Positions 21,401 to 34,797 of a stretch of DNA of 64,000 nt are shown in pieces. Positions within the stretch are counted from its first letter, which is position 1. Each line of letters starts with the position of its first letter. The stretch comes from Thraustochytrium sp. TN22. Its lineage: Eukaryota > Sar > Bigyra > Thraustochytrida > Thraustochytriidae. The stretch is taken from NCBI GenBank assembly GCA_013306675.1, contig JABLUY010000003.1, positions 8,896 through 72,895 on the forward strand. Reading direction: 5' to 3'. The translations under genes were made by a program, and so were the position numbers. The notes under the pieces are model-generated. The model was not told the origin of the DNA and made no database searches. It saw only the letters and a program-made list of their open reading frames with translations.

Positions 21401-24400
21401 CGACCAGGCGGTGATGGCGTCGACTGCACGCGCCTCGTCGGACTCGGACGTGGCGCTGCGGAAGACCAGGTTGATCGTGCGCTGCAGCGAGGGGCCCTGC
21501 AGAAGGTAGTCAGGCGGCGGCCTGTTGGTGCACAGCGTCCAGTCCACCACGAGCTTCTCGAGAGCTCGCTCGCAGAAGCGATCGTACAGCGTCTCCAACA
21601 CGTCACGGGCGACCGTCGAGAGCCACGAGGAGCGCGTGAGGAAGCGCGGGTCCGACAAAATGGCCATGGCGAGCACCTGCACGTCCGAGTCGCGCCGCGC
21701 CGAGTCCTGCGAGACCGCCGAGGGCTGCGAGAGATCCTCCTCGGCGGATGAGTCCGCCACCTCGTACAACACGTTGATCTTCTGGATCATCTGCTGGCTG
21801 GCGCTCAGACCCGATGCCGGCACTCCGGCCGACGCCTGCAGCGCCTCCCGCGCAGAGGACGCTCGAAGACGCCGTGCCGACGACCCTTCGCCTGGCTTGG
21901 AGTCGGGCGCATCTTCGTCAGGACCGTCGTCGGGGTGCTCTGCGGCGTCTTCCATGTCCTCGTAGTCGCTCGAGTCGTCGGTCTGGAAGCTGCTAATGTT
22001 GAGGATATTTGCGGCACCCGCCACGTCCTCGTTGTCGGCGACCGAGGCGGGCTCGCCGCGGTCATCATCACCAGTCGGGTCGCCGGCCCCTGACTCTGCC
22101 TCTGCCTCTAGCTCCTCCGCCTCTGGCCCCGTGGGCGCCGCAGGGGGCACACCCTCGAAGAAGAGCTCCGAGATGCGCGCCGCGCGCTGCTCAAGGTGTG
22201 CATCCGTCCCGTGCAGGAGGATGTGGCGCTGTGGCACATTGGCCTTGGCCGCTTGGCCGCCGCGCGCGTGGGCGGCGTCCGTGGAGCGAAAGTTGGCAAG
22301 CTCTATCTTGACGTCCTCGCGATTGCCGTAAGCGGCCACGCACGGGTAGACGCCCCAGGTTGCGTGCTTGTTGATGCCGTAGAAGATGCGCGACATGGGT
22401 CTGTCGTTGACCGCGACGCTGAGCGTGCCGAGGTCCATGTCGAGCAAAAAGTGGACCACGTCGCCGGGATGCACACGCAGGTCCTGCGCACCGTCCCACT
22501 GCGGCGAGAGACCCTCATGTAGCCGGTGGCCGTTGTACGCTTGAAGGAGCCAAAAGTCCGCGGATGGTTTGAGCAGGTTTTCCACGGACGAGCCTGCGTC
22601 CCGGTGGCCAAAGTCGGACCCCAGGTGCGCGAGCGTTGTGATGCCGAGCATGGCCGTCTCATCGTCCTTGACATCCTCTAGCAAACGCACCTCCCAAGCG
22701 TGGCGACCCGAGACCAGCGGGCTCGTGTCCAGGGCGACGGCCCGGTGTTTCTTGCCCGCAGCGGCAAAGACGATGCTGGAGGTGCCTGACTGATCGCCCT
22801 CCACGAAGAGGCGCGAGCGCTGCGCGACCATCTCGCTGAGCGCCCAGCGAACCGGGACCGCTGAAAAGGTCGGCACGCGTGTGCGTGCATTGGTCTCCTG
22901 CAGAAACTGTGGGAGCAGCGCCTCGCCGAGCTCCTCGACCAGCGCCTGGCCCTCCAGGAGGGTCAGCACGGCCTTGGCCGCGCGGGCACGTACGTCGGCG
23001 TGAACAAGGGTGGCCGGCGCACGACGCAGGAGCCGCTGCAGACCATCCACGAGGTCGCCGCGGAAGGCGCTCAGAAGCGTGTCTGGCGGGCGGAGCGGGA
23101 TGGGCTCAAGCCGCGCGGCCGTCTCCGTATACACGGACGCTGAGGCGTCACCCTCGCCGTCGCCGTCGCGCTTCTCGCGCCCCGCCGCAGGCGCGTCGCC
23201 GTCGCGCTCGGCCGCTGCGGCGTCCTCGGGAGCGTCCGTGGTACCATCGCTACCGTACACGGGACGCACGTGGAAGCGCTGGTCGAGGGCGTCGAGGCTG
23301 ACGGTGTCGTCGTCAACGGCGCGCCGCGCCAACACGCGCATCTGTTGGATGCGCGAGTCGCAGCCGCCGGCATGGTTGGACGTAATCTCGAGCCGGAAGA
23401 CTCGGTCCGACTTCCGCACGTCCGACTCCTGGACGAGGTCGACCCAGCGCGTTGCAAGCTGGAGCTTGACGATGCGCACGGTGCGCAGGCTCTCCGGCGT
23501 CGGCCCGAGTCGAATCTCGACCTTCTCCGGGGAGTAGTTCGCCAGATTCTCGTTGGAGAAGATGCTGATGGTGTTGAGCAGGAACCCGCTCGGACACACC
23601 AGCTGCACCCAGTGTGGCGTGTACCCGTTGCTCTCCCAATAGCCGCTGGAAGCATCCAACAGACTCTGCGCGTTGCCTGGAGACCCGGCCGGGTGGCCTG
23701 AGGACACCTGCACCTTCATGCGCGAGGTAATGTCGAGCGGTCGCCGCAGCTGCTGTTGCGACGCGCGCAGCTTGCGGGACGCGAGCGAGGTGACCTCCGC
23801 GGCAAGCGGTGCGGCCTTGCCGAGCACCACCACCTCGTTCCTGGACAAGAGCCGGCCGGTCGACGCCGCGATCGCTCGGCCTCCCGTGCGCGGGCTCTCG
23901 AAGACGCCACCCAGGACCACCAGAGCGCCCATGACCTCGACCAGGGTCTCGCTGTGCTCCGTGGCCGGTTGGTCCGCGTAGCGATTGAGCGCCTCGGTGA
24001 CCCAGCCCGCCACGGTTTGCGCCCACGCCTCCGTACTGCACAGGGCGTGAAGCACCTCAACCAGCTGCATGGCCATGACTCGTGCCTCGTAGCCAGTGCG
24101 CTTCACGCCAGTGCGCCCGTCGCCGACGTGCAGGGCTCCACCGATGCTCCGCATCAGCAGCGCAACTAGGAGGTTTGATTCGGGCGCCTCGCGGTCCTCT
24201 CCTCCTTCTCCTTCTCCATCATCTTCTTGATCTTCCTCCACCTCGTCCTCCTTGTCCAGCTCTCCGCTCCCGACGCGACTACGCTTGGCTATCGTCTTCT
24301 CTGCAGCGGCCATCATTCCGAGCTCGCGCGCCAGCGGCGCGGCGTATTTACTTGCCGCTGTGGGCGGAACCTCGACGAGCAGCGCCGACAGGACACGCGC

Positions 24401-27400
24401 CGCTGCGATGCGCAGGCAGAGCGTCGTGCCATCCGAGAGGCACGTGCGCAAAAGCAGCGCAAGGGCATACGGCGCTGTGAGGCGCGCGCGCCCCACGGGC
24501 GAGGCGCACGCAGCGTAGGCGAGCGAGAGAACCTCCAGTGCGCGTACCGTCACCTGCTCGTTGATGTTCACGTCCCGAAGGTCGCCCTCGTCACCGCCCG
24601 TCACGAACTGGAGTGCCGACACCAACTCGTCAAAGCTCAGGCCGCAGCCCGCATTCGTGTCCTCGCGCAGGCCCCCGGTCGGGCCGGAGGCGGCTGCGTC
24701 CAGGTCAGCCTCGGCGTCGGCCGCCGCGGCGTCCTCATCGTCCCAGCCCTCCAAAAGCCCAAACGGGAAGACAAACGCCATGCCTCCTTCGCTGTCCGAA
24801 GGCATCGGGGCGCCGCCCGCATCAAACTGCACGGTAGAAGTTGCCGCAAGACCCTCCGCGCCGGCTGGCATCTTCGCATGGCTCGCATCGAACGCGAGAC
24901 CGTCCAAGATCACGCCACGGGCCGGCCGTCTCGCCGGGCCCGTGCCCCATGCCGGGCACTCTCCGATGTAGATCGGCGCGTCCAGAGCGATGGCCTTGGG
25001 CCGCCGAGCCGAGGGCATCTCGCCGCGACTGGCCGGGCCGCGACTTGCGAGAAGGCGCAGGCCATGGCGCAGATCGTCTTCATCCAGCCCCAGGTCCGCG
25101 AGGATCCGGGACGCTAGCTTGACCTCGGCCTCCATCGCCTCTGGCGAGGGCGCACCGGTGATGGCCGCGCCCGAGGTCATCGAGGAGGATGTGGAAGAGG
25201 ACAGAAGCGTGTCGTTACTGTCCGTCGCGATCATCGAGGCGCCAGCACCGCTGGCCGTAACGCCAGCGACCGCCGCGTCGGCGTATGCGTCCCGCAGCCC
25301 GGCGCCCGCAGCAAAGTCGGCCATTGCGATCGCCCCGGCGTCCTGGCGCGTGGCCATGACCGCCTCCAGGGCGCTGGACGTAATCCCGCGGTGCAAGCTG
25401 CGCGCCTGGAAGGCAGCGGGCAGCAGCGAGGCAACCGGGACGGCCATCGGGTGCTGGACCGCGATGCCGCCAGCAATTGCCTCGGACGCCGGGTGCAGCC
25501 GGGCGAAGTCAACGCAGACGCAAGCCATCTGGTGCTTGACGCCCAGCACGTAGCCCGTGTAGCCGGCAAAGGGCCCACGCAGCACGCGCACAAAGGTGCC
25601 TGGAGGCAGGTCCTCGAGTGTCGAGACGTTGTCCTGCTGGCGCGCGTCGACCGGGAGCACGCCAACCTCTGTGAGAACGTCCGTGAAGACCTCTGTCGTA
25701 TACACCTTGGGCTCGGAATCGCCCCGCGAGCTGACGAGGTGCAACTCGAGCGAGTTGCTCGAGCGGATGACGATGCTTGCCTCGCACTTGGTCGCCTCTG
25801 GGAGCGCGAATTCAGACACGAGGATGGCCGCGATGCCGACGTGATCCGCAACCGTGATGACCGGGCGGCGATGCTCGTCGATGCCAACCTCGAGCGACGC
25901 AAAGCGGGGCTCCAATGGCCCAGGCTCGGGCGGGCCCGCAATGTACTGCGACGAGGAGATCCCGATCGCATCGACCTGGACCTGCGGGTTTCCAATCGAG
26001 AAGAGGCGGCCGGCGGCGAAGGATGTCCCGATGGTCGGCGGAAGCTCCAGGCAGAAGCGGATCGAGCTGGAAGCGCTCTGGAGCCGCACTCCCGGCATGG
26101 ACAGGCTAAAAGACTCCACGCCAAATACATAGGTCCCAGGCGCGGGCCGAGCATCCTGCTCGCTTGCCGGCGCCGACGCGACAAGCGCGATGGCTGCTCC
26201 ACTGTCGCTCCGTCGGTCCGCAAAAGCGCACGAGGTGCGCGTGAGCGCCCCCTCGAGGAGCGCCACCAGGACGTCAAGTAGCGCCTGCTGTAGGCTGTTG
26301 CCGGACGTGAAGCGAAGCGCGCCCTCGGTCTCCTGGCCGGTCTCGCACACACACCGGCGCAGCAAAAGCTCGAAGCTCTTGCCTGTGATGGAGCGCACGA
26401 GCTCCGTGTCGTAGGCGCTCTTGAAGTCGTGGAAGAGAACGGACCGCAGGCTGCCGACGATATCGCTCTCCGCGAGGAGGTCGAAGTCGCCCTCCACATA
26501 GTCCAGCGATACCACGTAGATGTACTGCTGGATCTGACTCATGATCTGTGTGAGCAGGATCTGGAGGTTGCGCTGATGCGAGCGCGTCAGCTCGCGGTCG
26601 TCCTCCACCTTGCGTTCGCCGCACAGCGCCCGCGCCACCGACGCCTGTTGGCGCAGGCTCCGTTGCAGCAAGACGCTGATAGAGCGAAGAAACGCAAGGA
26701 AGCTGCGCGCCACCCCTTCGCGCAAGCTCAGGCTGCACCCGGGCAGGTCCGTCATGAAATGCGCCTCGCCGGGCCCGCTCGGCACGAGCCCGAGTTCGCC
26801 TGCCTCGCCTGTCTGGAGCAAAGTCTCCTCCGCAGGAAGGGAAGTCGTCGCCGTGGCGGTCTCGTCGACCAGGTCAATCTCACCTCGTCCGGCGTCAGAG
26901 AGAAGTGGTGCCGCCTCTGCAGCAAGGGCCGCCTCGGCAGCCTCTCCCGAGGAGGCCAGCGCGCTCAGGATGCGGCGGCCGCTCTCTGCATCCAGGCGGT
27001 GCGCGTTGTTCGCGCCGCGCAGTGCTCGCGCCGTGGTGAGCAGGACCGTGTCAAAGAGCCGGCGGCCCTCGCGGTGGCGCATTTCGGTGCGCGCCAGCGC
27101 GGTGAGCCGGTTGATGAAATCGAAACCGGCCATGCGCATGAGCGCGCGCTCGTTGCGGCTCGCCATGACGCGCCGCAGGGTCTCGGCGTCCACCGGAACA
27201 GCCGCCTGCAGAAACATGTGTACAGACTCAGAGAGCGATTGGTCGTGCTCCTGCACAAGCATGTCCACATCACCGTCCGCTTCGATCAGCGAGCCGCGGC
27301 GCAGGCCGCCGCTCAGGCGCTCACGGCGACGCAGCGAAATGTTGTGGAAGTTGAAGTGCGACGACTTGGCCGAGGTGGCGGAGCTCGCGCTCGACGAGGA

Positions 27401-29376
27401 CCGCGCGCTCAGCAGGTGCGGCGGCGTATGCATTGGACTATCCATGGCGAACGGGTGCTGCGAGGACGGCGTTCGGCTCAGGCGCAGGTGCGGCGGGAGC
27501 GGCCCGCGGCCGGCGCTGGCACCCATGCCCATGGGCGTAGGCGGTTCGTCCGGCGCGCCGGGATCCTGCATATCGCGGCTGAGCGAGCGGTCGCGGCTCA
27601 TGGCGCGATCGCGGCTGTTCGTGCGGTCGCGGCTGAGCGAGAGATTCAGGTCCGAGTCCTGCGACGCGGGCCGTGTCAGCGTAGAGCTGCGCGACCGCGA
27701 GAGCGGGATGGCCATCTTGGCGGCCGCGGACCGGTGCCGGTCCACCATGGAGCGCAGCGAGGAGAGTGCGCGCAGGCCGCCCAGCAACACGTCCCAGCGC
27801 TTCTTGTCCTGCAGCATCTTCTGCGTCTTGGGGCAAAAGTGCCTGCGCAGCCGATGCCAGCGGGCACGCGCCGCATCGCGCCGCGCCGATCGCAGGGAGA
27901 ACACGCGCGAGGTGGGCGGTGCGATATCGAGGATGAGGAATCGCGCGCGCTCCGCAACGATCTCGCCCAGCGCCTCGTACAGCGGTTCCTCCGCGTCCTC
28001 GTACTCGTGGGCGCGGCCCACCTTGTCCAGGAGCGTGGCACGCAGTGGCGAGCCTGCCGGGAGGCTCGCCTCCACGTGGTGCTGCACCTGGCCGTTCACC
28101 ACGAGCTGATCGGCCCATGGGCGGATATACTGCGCGGCGCTCCAAACCTTCAAAAGGCGCGCCGAGGGCACCTCGCCGCTTGGGGCCCCGCCCAGCGCGG
28201 CCTTGGCCAGGCGCAGTGCCTCGCGCTCGAGCCCGTTGACGCGAATGAGCGCCGCGCCGAGCGCCGCGGCGGCGCGGTGCGTGAAGAAGCCCTGATCCAG
28301 CGGCACGCGCTGGTTGCGAAGGCACTTAAACAGGGCGCCGCCGAGCTCCGGGGGCGGGAACTCCGGCGCGATCATCTCCAGCAGCATGGTCGTGGCCCGC
28401 GCGCGCTCGTCCTCGCTCATCGAGTAGAGCCGCAGGCGCGAGTTAGACTGCGTGCGGCCGCGGCGCTGTAAGAGTTTGCTCGGGCCAGCGGCACGGCGCT
28501 TACGCTCGACGGACTCGGTGGCCTGCTTCGACTCGACCTGCTTGGGCCACCCCGTGCCAAGGTCCGCGCCGCCCTCCGGGGCGGCGTCCATCTTGCGCGG
28601 CGCCATGGGCGGCAGATTACCGCCCGCCTTGCGCGGTGGGGCCGACCCGGGCTGCGCCTGCGACTGGGCCTGGGGCTGCGGCGACTGCTGTTGCAGGAGG
28701 GCCGCCGGGTCTGCGAGCCCGCCGCTGAGGATCGGGTTCTGGATCCAGCGCAAGTTCTTGGTTTCGTCTTCGCTGAGGGTCTCGCTGCTGCCGACCATGG
28801 CGCTGATGACGGCCGCGACTAGGTCCTGTGCCATGCCTGCCAGGTGGTCGAGCCAAGGGCGCGACACGATGCGGTGGACCTCGGTCACCTCTGCGGTGAC
28901 AGTGAAACGATAGCCCCAGTCCACGTCGGTGCTGTCTGAAAAAAACGTGGCGACGCAGCGGCCGTCCGGAATGACGAGCGGCGGTTGGCCGCCGACGCCC
29001 GGCCAATCGTGCGTCCCGCTGTAGCGCTCTGCGCCATGGCGCATGGCCGGCGGGCAAAGATCCATCGCCGTGCCCTTGAAGGCTTCGTCCGGGGTACCGT
29101 CATGTGGGATCTTGAGGAAACGCAAAAAGTCACGGTTCTCCTCCGTCGCCGAGCGAGGGTCGAAGCTGATGGACAGGGACGTAGCGCCCGGCACGTCGAT
29201 CACCCATCGCTCCGCCATGTCGTTCTCGTACTCGTGGGCCGACTCGAAGACCAGCTCGACGCGGCTCGTGCAGGACCACGCATAGGTCCAAGGGCGGTTC
29301 GTTGCCGCAGAAGACGCCTGCTGCGCTGCAATGGCGGCCGCCGTAACAATCGTGCTGCTTCGCCGTCGCGCCTCGA

Positions 29377-29407
<31 letters not shown>

Positions 29408-32400
29408 TGGCGGCGGCGGCTGCACCCTGTGCTTGCCACGGGCCGCGCTTCCAGAAGCCAACGTCGAGGTAAACTGCACGACGAGGCCAACGAAGATGGT
29501 CAGCGTCCCAAGTATGGGCTCCCCGCTCAGAAACGTCGAGGCCGCCGAACCCTTGGTGGCATCCGTGCGGAAAAGGAATTCGAGCCACGCGCACACAACG
29601 GGAAAGACGCGGCCCACGAGACTATGCTGCACGAGATATGCGAGCGTCTCAAATGCAGCGGCGCGCGCCTCCTCGTCCAGGGCCTCGTCCTTGTGCAAGG
29701 CCGCTGCCACATCACAGACGCTACTCAAAAACGCGGAGGACTTCTCCAGAACCGCGGACAAGAGGTCTGCGATGTGCGCAAGGCCTGCTGGCCTGGCCTG
29801 CGAGGAAGAAGCCTCACACAGACCCGTGGTCAGAACGGCAATGAGCAGGCCGTGGCCAGCGTCGCACAAAAAGCGGCTCGGGTGCTCCAGGTCCAGCGCG
29901 CCTGGCACAGCGCCATCGCGGTCCGTGAGCGCCCCCAGATACTGGAAGGCGAGCTTCTCTGAAACCTGGAGGACCTTTGGCAGCGCGCCGGTGAGGACAC
30001 CGAGCTGGCTTTCGAAAGGGAGCACGAGCAGCTCAGCCGTGAGCGCCTGCAACACAACGCAGAGCAGGCGTGGCAGGGCAGGGGAGGTGCGCATCGTGTC
30101 CAAGGACCCCGTCGCGCTGAGCTCCTGCTGCAGAAAATCTGCCTTGCTCTGCAGAGACGGCAGCAATTTGTCCAGCATATGGGCCACCAGGTCCACCGCA
30201 GTCGCCTGCACGGGCGCGAGATTGGCGTTTTCGTGCACCTTGACGAGCGCCACGAGGATGCGAAGGAGCTCTTGAGCCGCGCCCTCTCCGAGCGAAGCTG
30301 AGGTCCGGTTGGCGTTGAGGATGCGAAGACAGGCATGCAGGCCGGCTCGGCTCGCGGTCGCCTCGGTCTCCGCCCGCGGTGCCTGCACGATCACCTCCTC
30401 AAAGAAGGCTTTGAGGAGCGTCAGGAGGCCCGACACGCTCGTCGCATCTTCCGCCAAAAAGGCGGCGCCGTCCTGCTCGGGCGAGCGAGGCTCGGGCGCA
30501 GATTCACTCCGAAGAAGGTTTTCGAGCGCGGCCTGCAATATGCCGGCCCGCAGCGGTTGGGCAGCGAATGGAGCTCCGAGGCGCGCCACCGCCGTAAGCA
30601 TCTGCACGCCGAGCTGTTTGCGCGAGCTGCGGTCGGTCACCTCAAACGTCCGCCAGGTACGGCGGTCAAAGGACACGTAGCCATTCACGTCCGCTCCACA
30701 GCAGACGTTGTGCGTGGCGTCCCATGACCAGACCAGCCCATGCGCGCGGGAGAAGACCGAGGCGTCCTGGAAGGTCTCCCACGACCGTTGCGCAGCAAGG
30801 GCGCGGGGTACAGCTTGTGTGGTCTGACCTGAGCGCGTCGGTCGATGCCAGGCATGCTTGGAGGACGCACCCTCGTCCAGCAGGGCGAGCGGCACAATGC
30901 CGGCGCGCTGCACCCAAGCCCTACAATGACTGCCGCCGGGGTGCTCCGGGATCCCAGACTCGACCTTGTCCCCGTGCTCTGCCTCGAAGGCATCGAGTAG
31001 GACGAGGTCGTCGCCGTTCGTGAACGCGCTCCACGTCATCAAGCGATCCAGCGAGGGGAACTCGGCACTCGCGGCATGCAGCGCACTCTCCGGAATGCGC
31101 CACGTGTTGACCGTGGCAAACGCGCGCACAGGGTCGATCGCACGCACGAGGATGGCATCCGCGCCGCGCCTGCCGGGGAGCAAGGCGGCAGAACGCTCCA
31201 CGCAATAGATGAGGTCTCCATCGCTTGCGAGCGGCGGGAGCCCGCCGGTCTGCTCGGGCCATAAGACGTCGGAGCCGGCGCCGAGCGCCTCGTGTCCCGG
31301 TGGCTCGTCGCCGCCAAGCGAACCCAAGGGTGAGCCGACGTCAGAGTTCTGGCGTCGCCGTCCGGAGTGCGCCCGGTCGCGCCGGCGCCCTGGGCTCGAC
31401 GCGGCGGAGAAGGAGTCGTCATTGGCGTCGTCATTGGCGTCAAGGAGGTCGTCGTCGTCGTCCGCGTCCCCCGCGGCGTCAACGAAGAGGCTGCTCCCGG
31501 CGCTCCAGGCAACGGGCCGCCACACCTCGACGGAGGGGCGATGGCGAAAGCGAGCCCGGCCCAGTGGCGTCTCCGTTTCAGACTCCTTGAGCGTGCCAAC
31601 GCAGACACTCACGCACGGCGCCGCCGTGGCCGCCAGCGCAGCGACAGGAGAAGCCGTAGCCGCCGTCGCTGTTGCTCTCGCTGTGGCGGCGGCAGTGGTG
31701 GTGGCGCTCGCCTCAGACGCTGCCAGCTCGCGCCAGGCGTCCATGGTGTCCTGCATGACCACGACGGGCCGCGCGTAAAGGACCGGTCCGTCCACGACAA
31801 AGGCGGTGCCCATGGGCGCGACCCACGAGCCGTTTTTGGAGAACATGATTTGCACCTTGCCGTCGGGGGCGCCCGTGGTGTCCATGGCACACCCGAGCAC
31901 GTCGCCCTCCTTGAAAACTTGTCCCCATGAACGCGTGGCGCCATGCTCGTCCGTGACGGTGCCATGGCCAACCTGCATGGTCCAGGCGGCGCACAGACTG
32001 CTTGTCTCGGCGGCCTCGTTGAAGAAGGCCGGCGTGGCCCAGCCCACGGAGATGGAGCCGGCGCGCTGTACAGTGACCTCAAAATACCAGCAGCCAGGCC
32101 CGTGAACCCACGAGGCGCCAGCGGCACCGACCCAGGCAGCGGCCATCGTTCGTGCGACGCCGGACTCACTGCTGGGCGCCGTGAAACCGATGTTGACAAC
32201 GTCGGAGCCATCCGACGTTGTGTGTGGACGGCACACGAGGGCCGAAGCGCCCCGCACGCCGCTAAACTGTTCGCAGAGGGTCTCGCGCACGTCCATGAGC
32301 CGGAACCGGTGCCGGGCCGTGGCGGGTTGGCTCTCGAGCGGCTCGAGCGTCGAGGCACGCAGGTGCACGGCCTCGACCCAGGCACTGCCGCGGCGCCGCA

Positions 32401-34537
32401 CAAGCACGGCCAGGCGGTCCTGAGGGAGCTCCATGACCCAGCTCATGTGCAAGTCGCTGCGGGCCGCGTCAGCGGACATCTGCCGCCAGCCCACGGAACA
32501 GTGTGCGTACGTACGACCAGCAACAGTGGTTGTGGCGCCGATGCCGGCGCACCCCGTGCCGACGCGGGCGATGCCGCCCACGGACTCGCCGCACACATAG
32601 ACGAAGCGCCCGTCGCGTGCAACGCCAATGCTGTCGCGCTGCTTACGCGGCCCGCCGATACCCCGGTGATTTGCCCGGTCTCCTGACGATTGCGGCGCGG
32701 CGGCGTCGCCCTCAGCGCGCGCGCTTCCTTGCAGGACCGCTGCGGCTGGGAGAGGGACGCGAGGCTGCGGCGCGCATCTGCCATCCGCCACGCGTACGAG
32801 CGCATCTTCTGAGAACCAAAGCTCGGCATCGCCGCGCGGTCCGCACACGCGGAAGGGGGTCTCCGAACCGTCATCAAAGCTGATGCGGCCCACCTCACCG
32901 CGGCGGAGCGAGGCGTTGGGCAGCGCGTGTGCTGCCAGGCGCACCAGGTCGCCCACGCGCAGGACGCTACCGCGTGGACTGCCGAGGCCAGCAGCGCCGC
33001 CGCCGATGTCGCTCCCAGCCTTCGTCTCGCGCTCGTCGTCCTCGTCGAGATCCTCGTCCAGGTCGCCCAAGCTGGCGGCGTCATTCTCCATCCCGGCGCT
33101 CCCCGTGAGACCGCTCTCTGGCTCGTCCGCACCAAAGGACGACCAGCGCACGTGCAGCGTGTGGCGCGCAGATTTAGGCTCGCACTGGAGCCAAAGAGGC
33201 GCACCGCCGTCCGAAACGATGTCCAGGGGGCAATACAGGCGCGCAGAGGCCAGACGCTGAAGCAGGTCGTTGAGCGCCTCGCCCATGCCCTCCGGCAGTG
33301 GGCCCTGGCGGTCCATAACGCGGCGCAGCGAGGCAACCAGGCCGTCGAGCGAGCCGCGCTGTACGGCGAGCCCGAGCAGGAAGAGATCCACAGTGTCTGA
33401 AAGCTGCGATCGCGACGCGTCGCCAGCGCTCGCGCCGTCGGCCTGCTCGCCGAGCCGAAGCAGATCGTCGCCAAGCCGGGAGAAGACCTGGTGCTCCCAG
33501 CTAGCCATCTCGCAGAGTACGCCAAGTGGCATCGATGAGAAGAGGCCCATGAGGCGAGCGCACGTTGTCTCCAGGAGCTGTTTGCCGGCTGCCGGCCCAG
33601 CAGCTGCAAAGTTGAACTCCAGCGTGCTGAGCTGCATCTCCATCATGGCCATGTACGAGAAGGCCTTGGATGGTTCGAGGGAAGCCGAGGCGGTGGCCGC
33701 TGCCGAGGTTGATGCCGAGGAGGACGACGAGGGGCAGGCGGTGGTGCTCATCTGGGCCGGGACCCGAGCGACGCGCGTCGATGCCTCCGCCTCGAGTTCA
33801 TGCAGGAGCTCATGCAGACGATTCTCGTTCTCCGCCTGCGTGACCATCATCTCAGCAAAGCCGGGGTCTTGGGCACACTCCCGCGGAAAAATGACGCGGA
33901 CGAGACCGGCCGCCCGCATGGGCAGGCCGGCATCGGGGCTGCTGGAGGCCGTCGTTTGGCTGCTCCCGTCTGAGGCGGCAGTCGGCGCGTGCAAGCTCCG
34001 CACGAGCCTGGCGGCGCCACGCGAGGCCTGCAGCTCCGCGATGGACGCCTGGAGCGCGTTGGTGAGGAGGAGGCGAGCCACGTTGCCGGGGCTGGGCCGT
34101 GCACGCTTCGAAAGTCGCAGCTCGTCGATCTCGTTCACAATGGTGTTGCTGGCGCCGGCGTTCATCTCTTCAGCAAGAAGAATATCCGAGAGCGCGGCCT
34201 TGCGCGCATGGTCCGCGAAGACCTCCCCCGATGGGGACACTGCGCTCCTGGGCCCTTCGACAGCGGCAGCAGCGGCGGCGACGGCCGCCGCGCGCGCAGA
34301 GGTCTGCTTCCCGGCGCCGCCTAGCGCCTGACCCGGGACATTCTCCTTGCCGGAAGCCGGCTGGGCCGTCTTGACCCGCACCTTGGAAGCGTCGTCGCTG
34401 GCGTCGAGAGGCTCCACACGGCCCAGGAGCGCGTCGTCGAGAAAGGGCGGCAGCGAGCATTCCACGAGGGCGCGGATGAGCGACGTGTTGGGTCCAGGCG
34501 CTTCCATGCGCTCCGGCGCGTGGACGGGGTCGCTCAT
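12491..34537 (-). CDS. giant HECT-type E3 ubiquitin ligase (HERC/HECTD4-like architecture)
   Basis: About 7,348 residues in one exon from the first ATG; three further upstream codons would need GTG. Domains by approximate residue: SH3/MIB-HERC2-like segment 526-580; SPRY 781-933; poly-Gln 1709-1720; CUB-like domain with D-W-G-Y-R-F near 1880; Ser-Arg-Asp repeats near 2300; APC10/DOC domain 3601-3738 (Y-W-E-S-N-G, P-H-W-V-Q-L); SPRY 3891-4080; two Tudor-like domains 4496-4613 (W-Y-P-G-I-I and W-Y-A-G-R-I, each with Y-D-D-G-D); Cys/His cluster 5750-5831; MIB/HERC2-like 6078-6130; SPRY 6212-6366; HECT about 6715-7100. The catalytic cysteine is C7067 in Y-A-H-T-C-Y-F-S-I-D-L-P. HECT ligases accept ubiquitin on this cysteine before passing it to substrate. 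No RCC1 propeller was seen. Oddly, some 250 acidic and Pro-rich residues follow the HECT domain. Confidence 0.9.
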
Positions 34538-34572
34538 GGCGCGCACGCGCGCGCACGCGCGCGTGCGCGCTA
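34538..34572. repeat. alternating GCGCAC/GCGCGC tract at the HECT gene start
   Basis: About 30 bases of almost strictly alternating purine and pyrimidine (GCGCACGCGCGCGCACGCGC and on) lie immediately upstream of the HECT start codon. Such tracts can adopt Z-DNA and often mark promoters. Confidence 0.7.
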
Positions 34573-34595
34573 CGGTTTTGCGCTCTCGCGGTCTT

Positions 34596-34633
34596 GAGCT
34601 AGCTCGAGCGAGCTAGCTAGCTAGCTAGCTAGC
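34596..34633. repeat. CTAG tandem array (left copy)
   Basis: GAGCTAGCTCGAGCGAGC is followed by five GCTA units. The stretch is self-complementary. A 17-base word, GCGAGCTAGCTAGCTAG, recurs inverted at 35414-35440. Confidence 0.8.
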
Positions 34634-34773
34634 CGCTCCAGGCGGCCGCCGCCTCAGGCTGGCCGTCGCTACCGCGCGAGCCGCGGGCGGCGGGCGCCGC
34701 ACCGCGAGCGGTGGGCGCGGCTCGCGCTGCCGCGCACGCGCCGGGCGGAGCCGAGCTGGAGCCTGCGGCCGAA

Positions 34774-34797
34774 ATGGATGGATGGATGGATGAATGT
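34774..34797 (+). repeat. GGAT microsatellite
   Basis: Five to six ATGG/GGAT units, ending in a diverged GAATG. Confidence 0.85.

Noticed and set aside
26429-28471. 680-codon frame on the plus strand inside the HECT gene
   Set aside because: It is antisense to continuous HECT-ligase coding sequence. High GC suppresses stop codons in other frames, and its composition (Arg/Ala/Gln-rich) is that of a shadow frame.
12491-34537. RCC1 propeller expected for a HERC-type ligase
   Set aside because: I saw no RCC1-like repeat series, so the protein is described as HERC/HECTD4-like in architecture only and given no gene symbol.
34538-34546. start of the HECT frame at an upstream GTG
   Set aside because: Nuclear eukaryotic genes normally start at ATG, and the first ATG is only three codons downstream. 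The same reasoning moved the starts of the GT90, CAF-1, MT-A70 and piggyBac-like genes.
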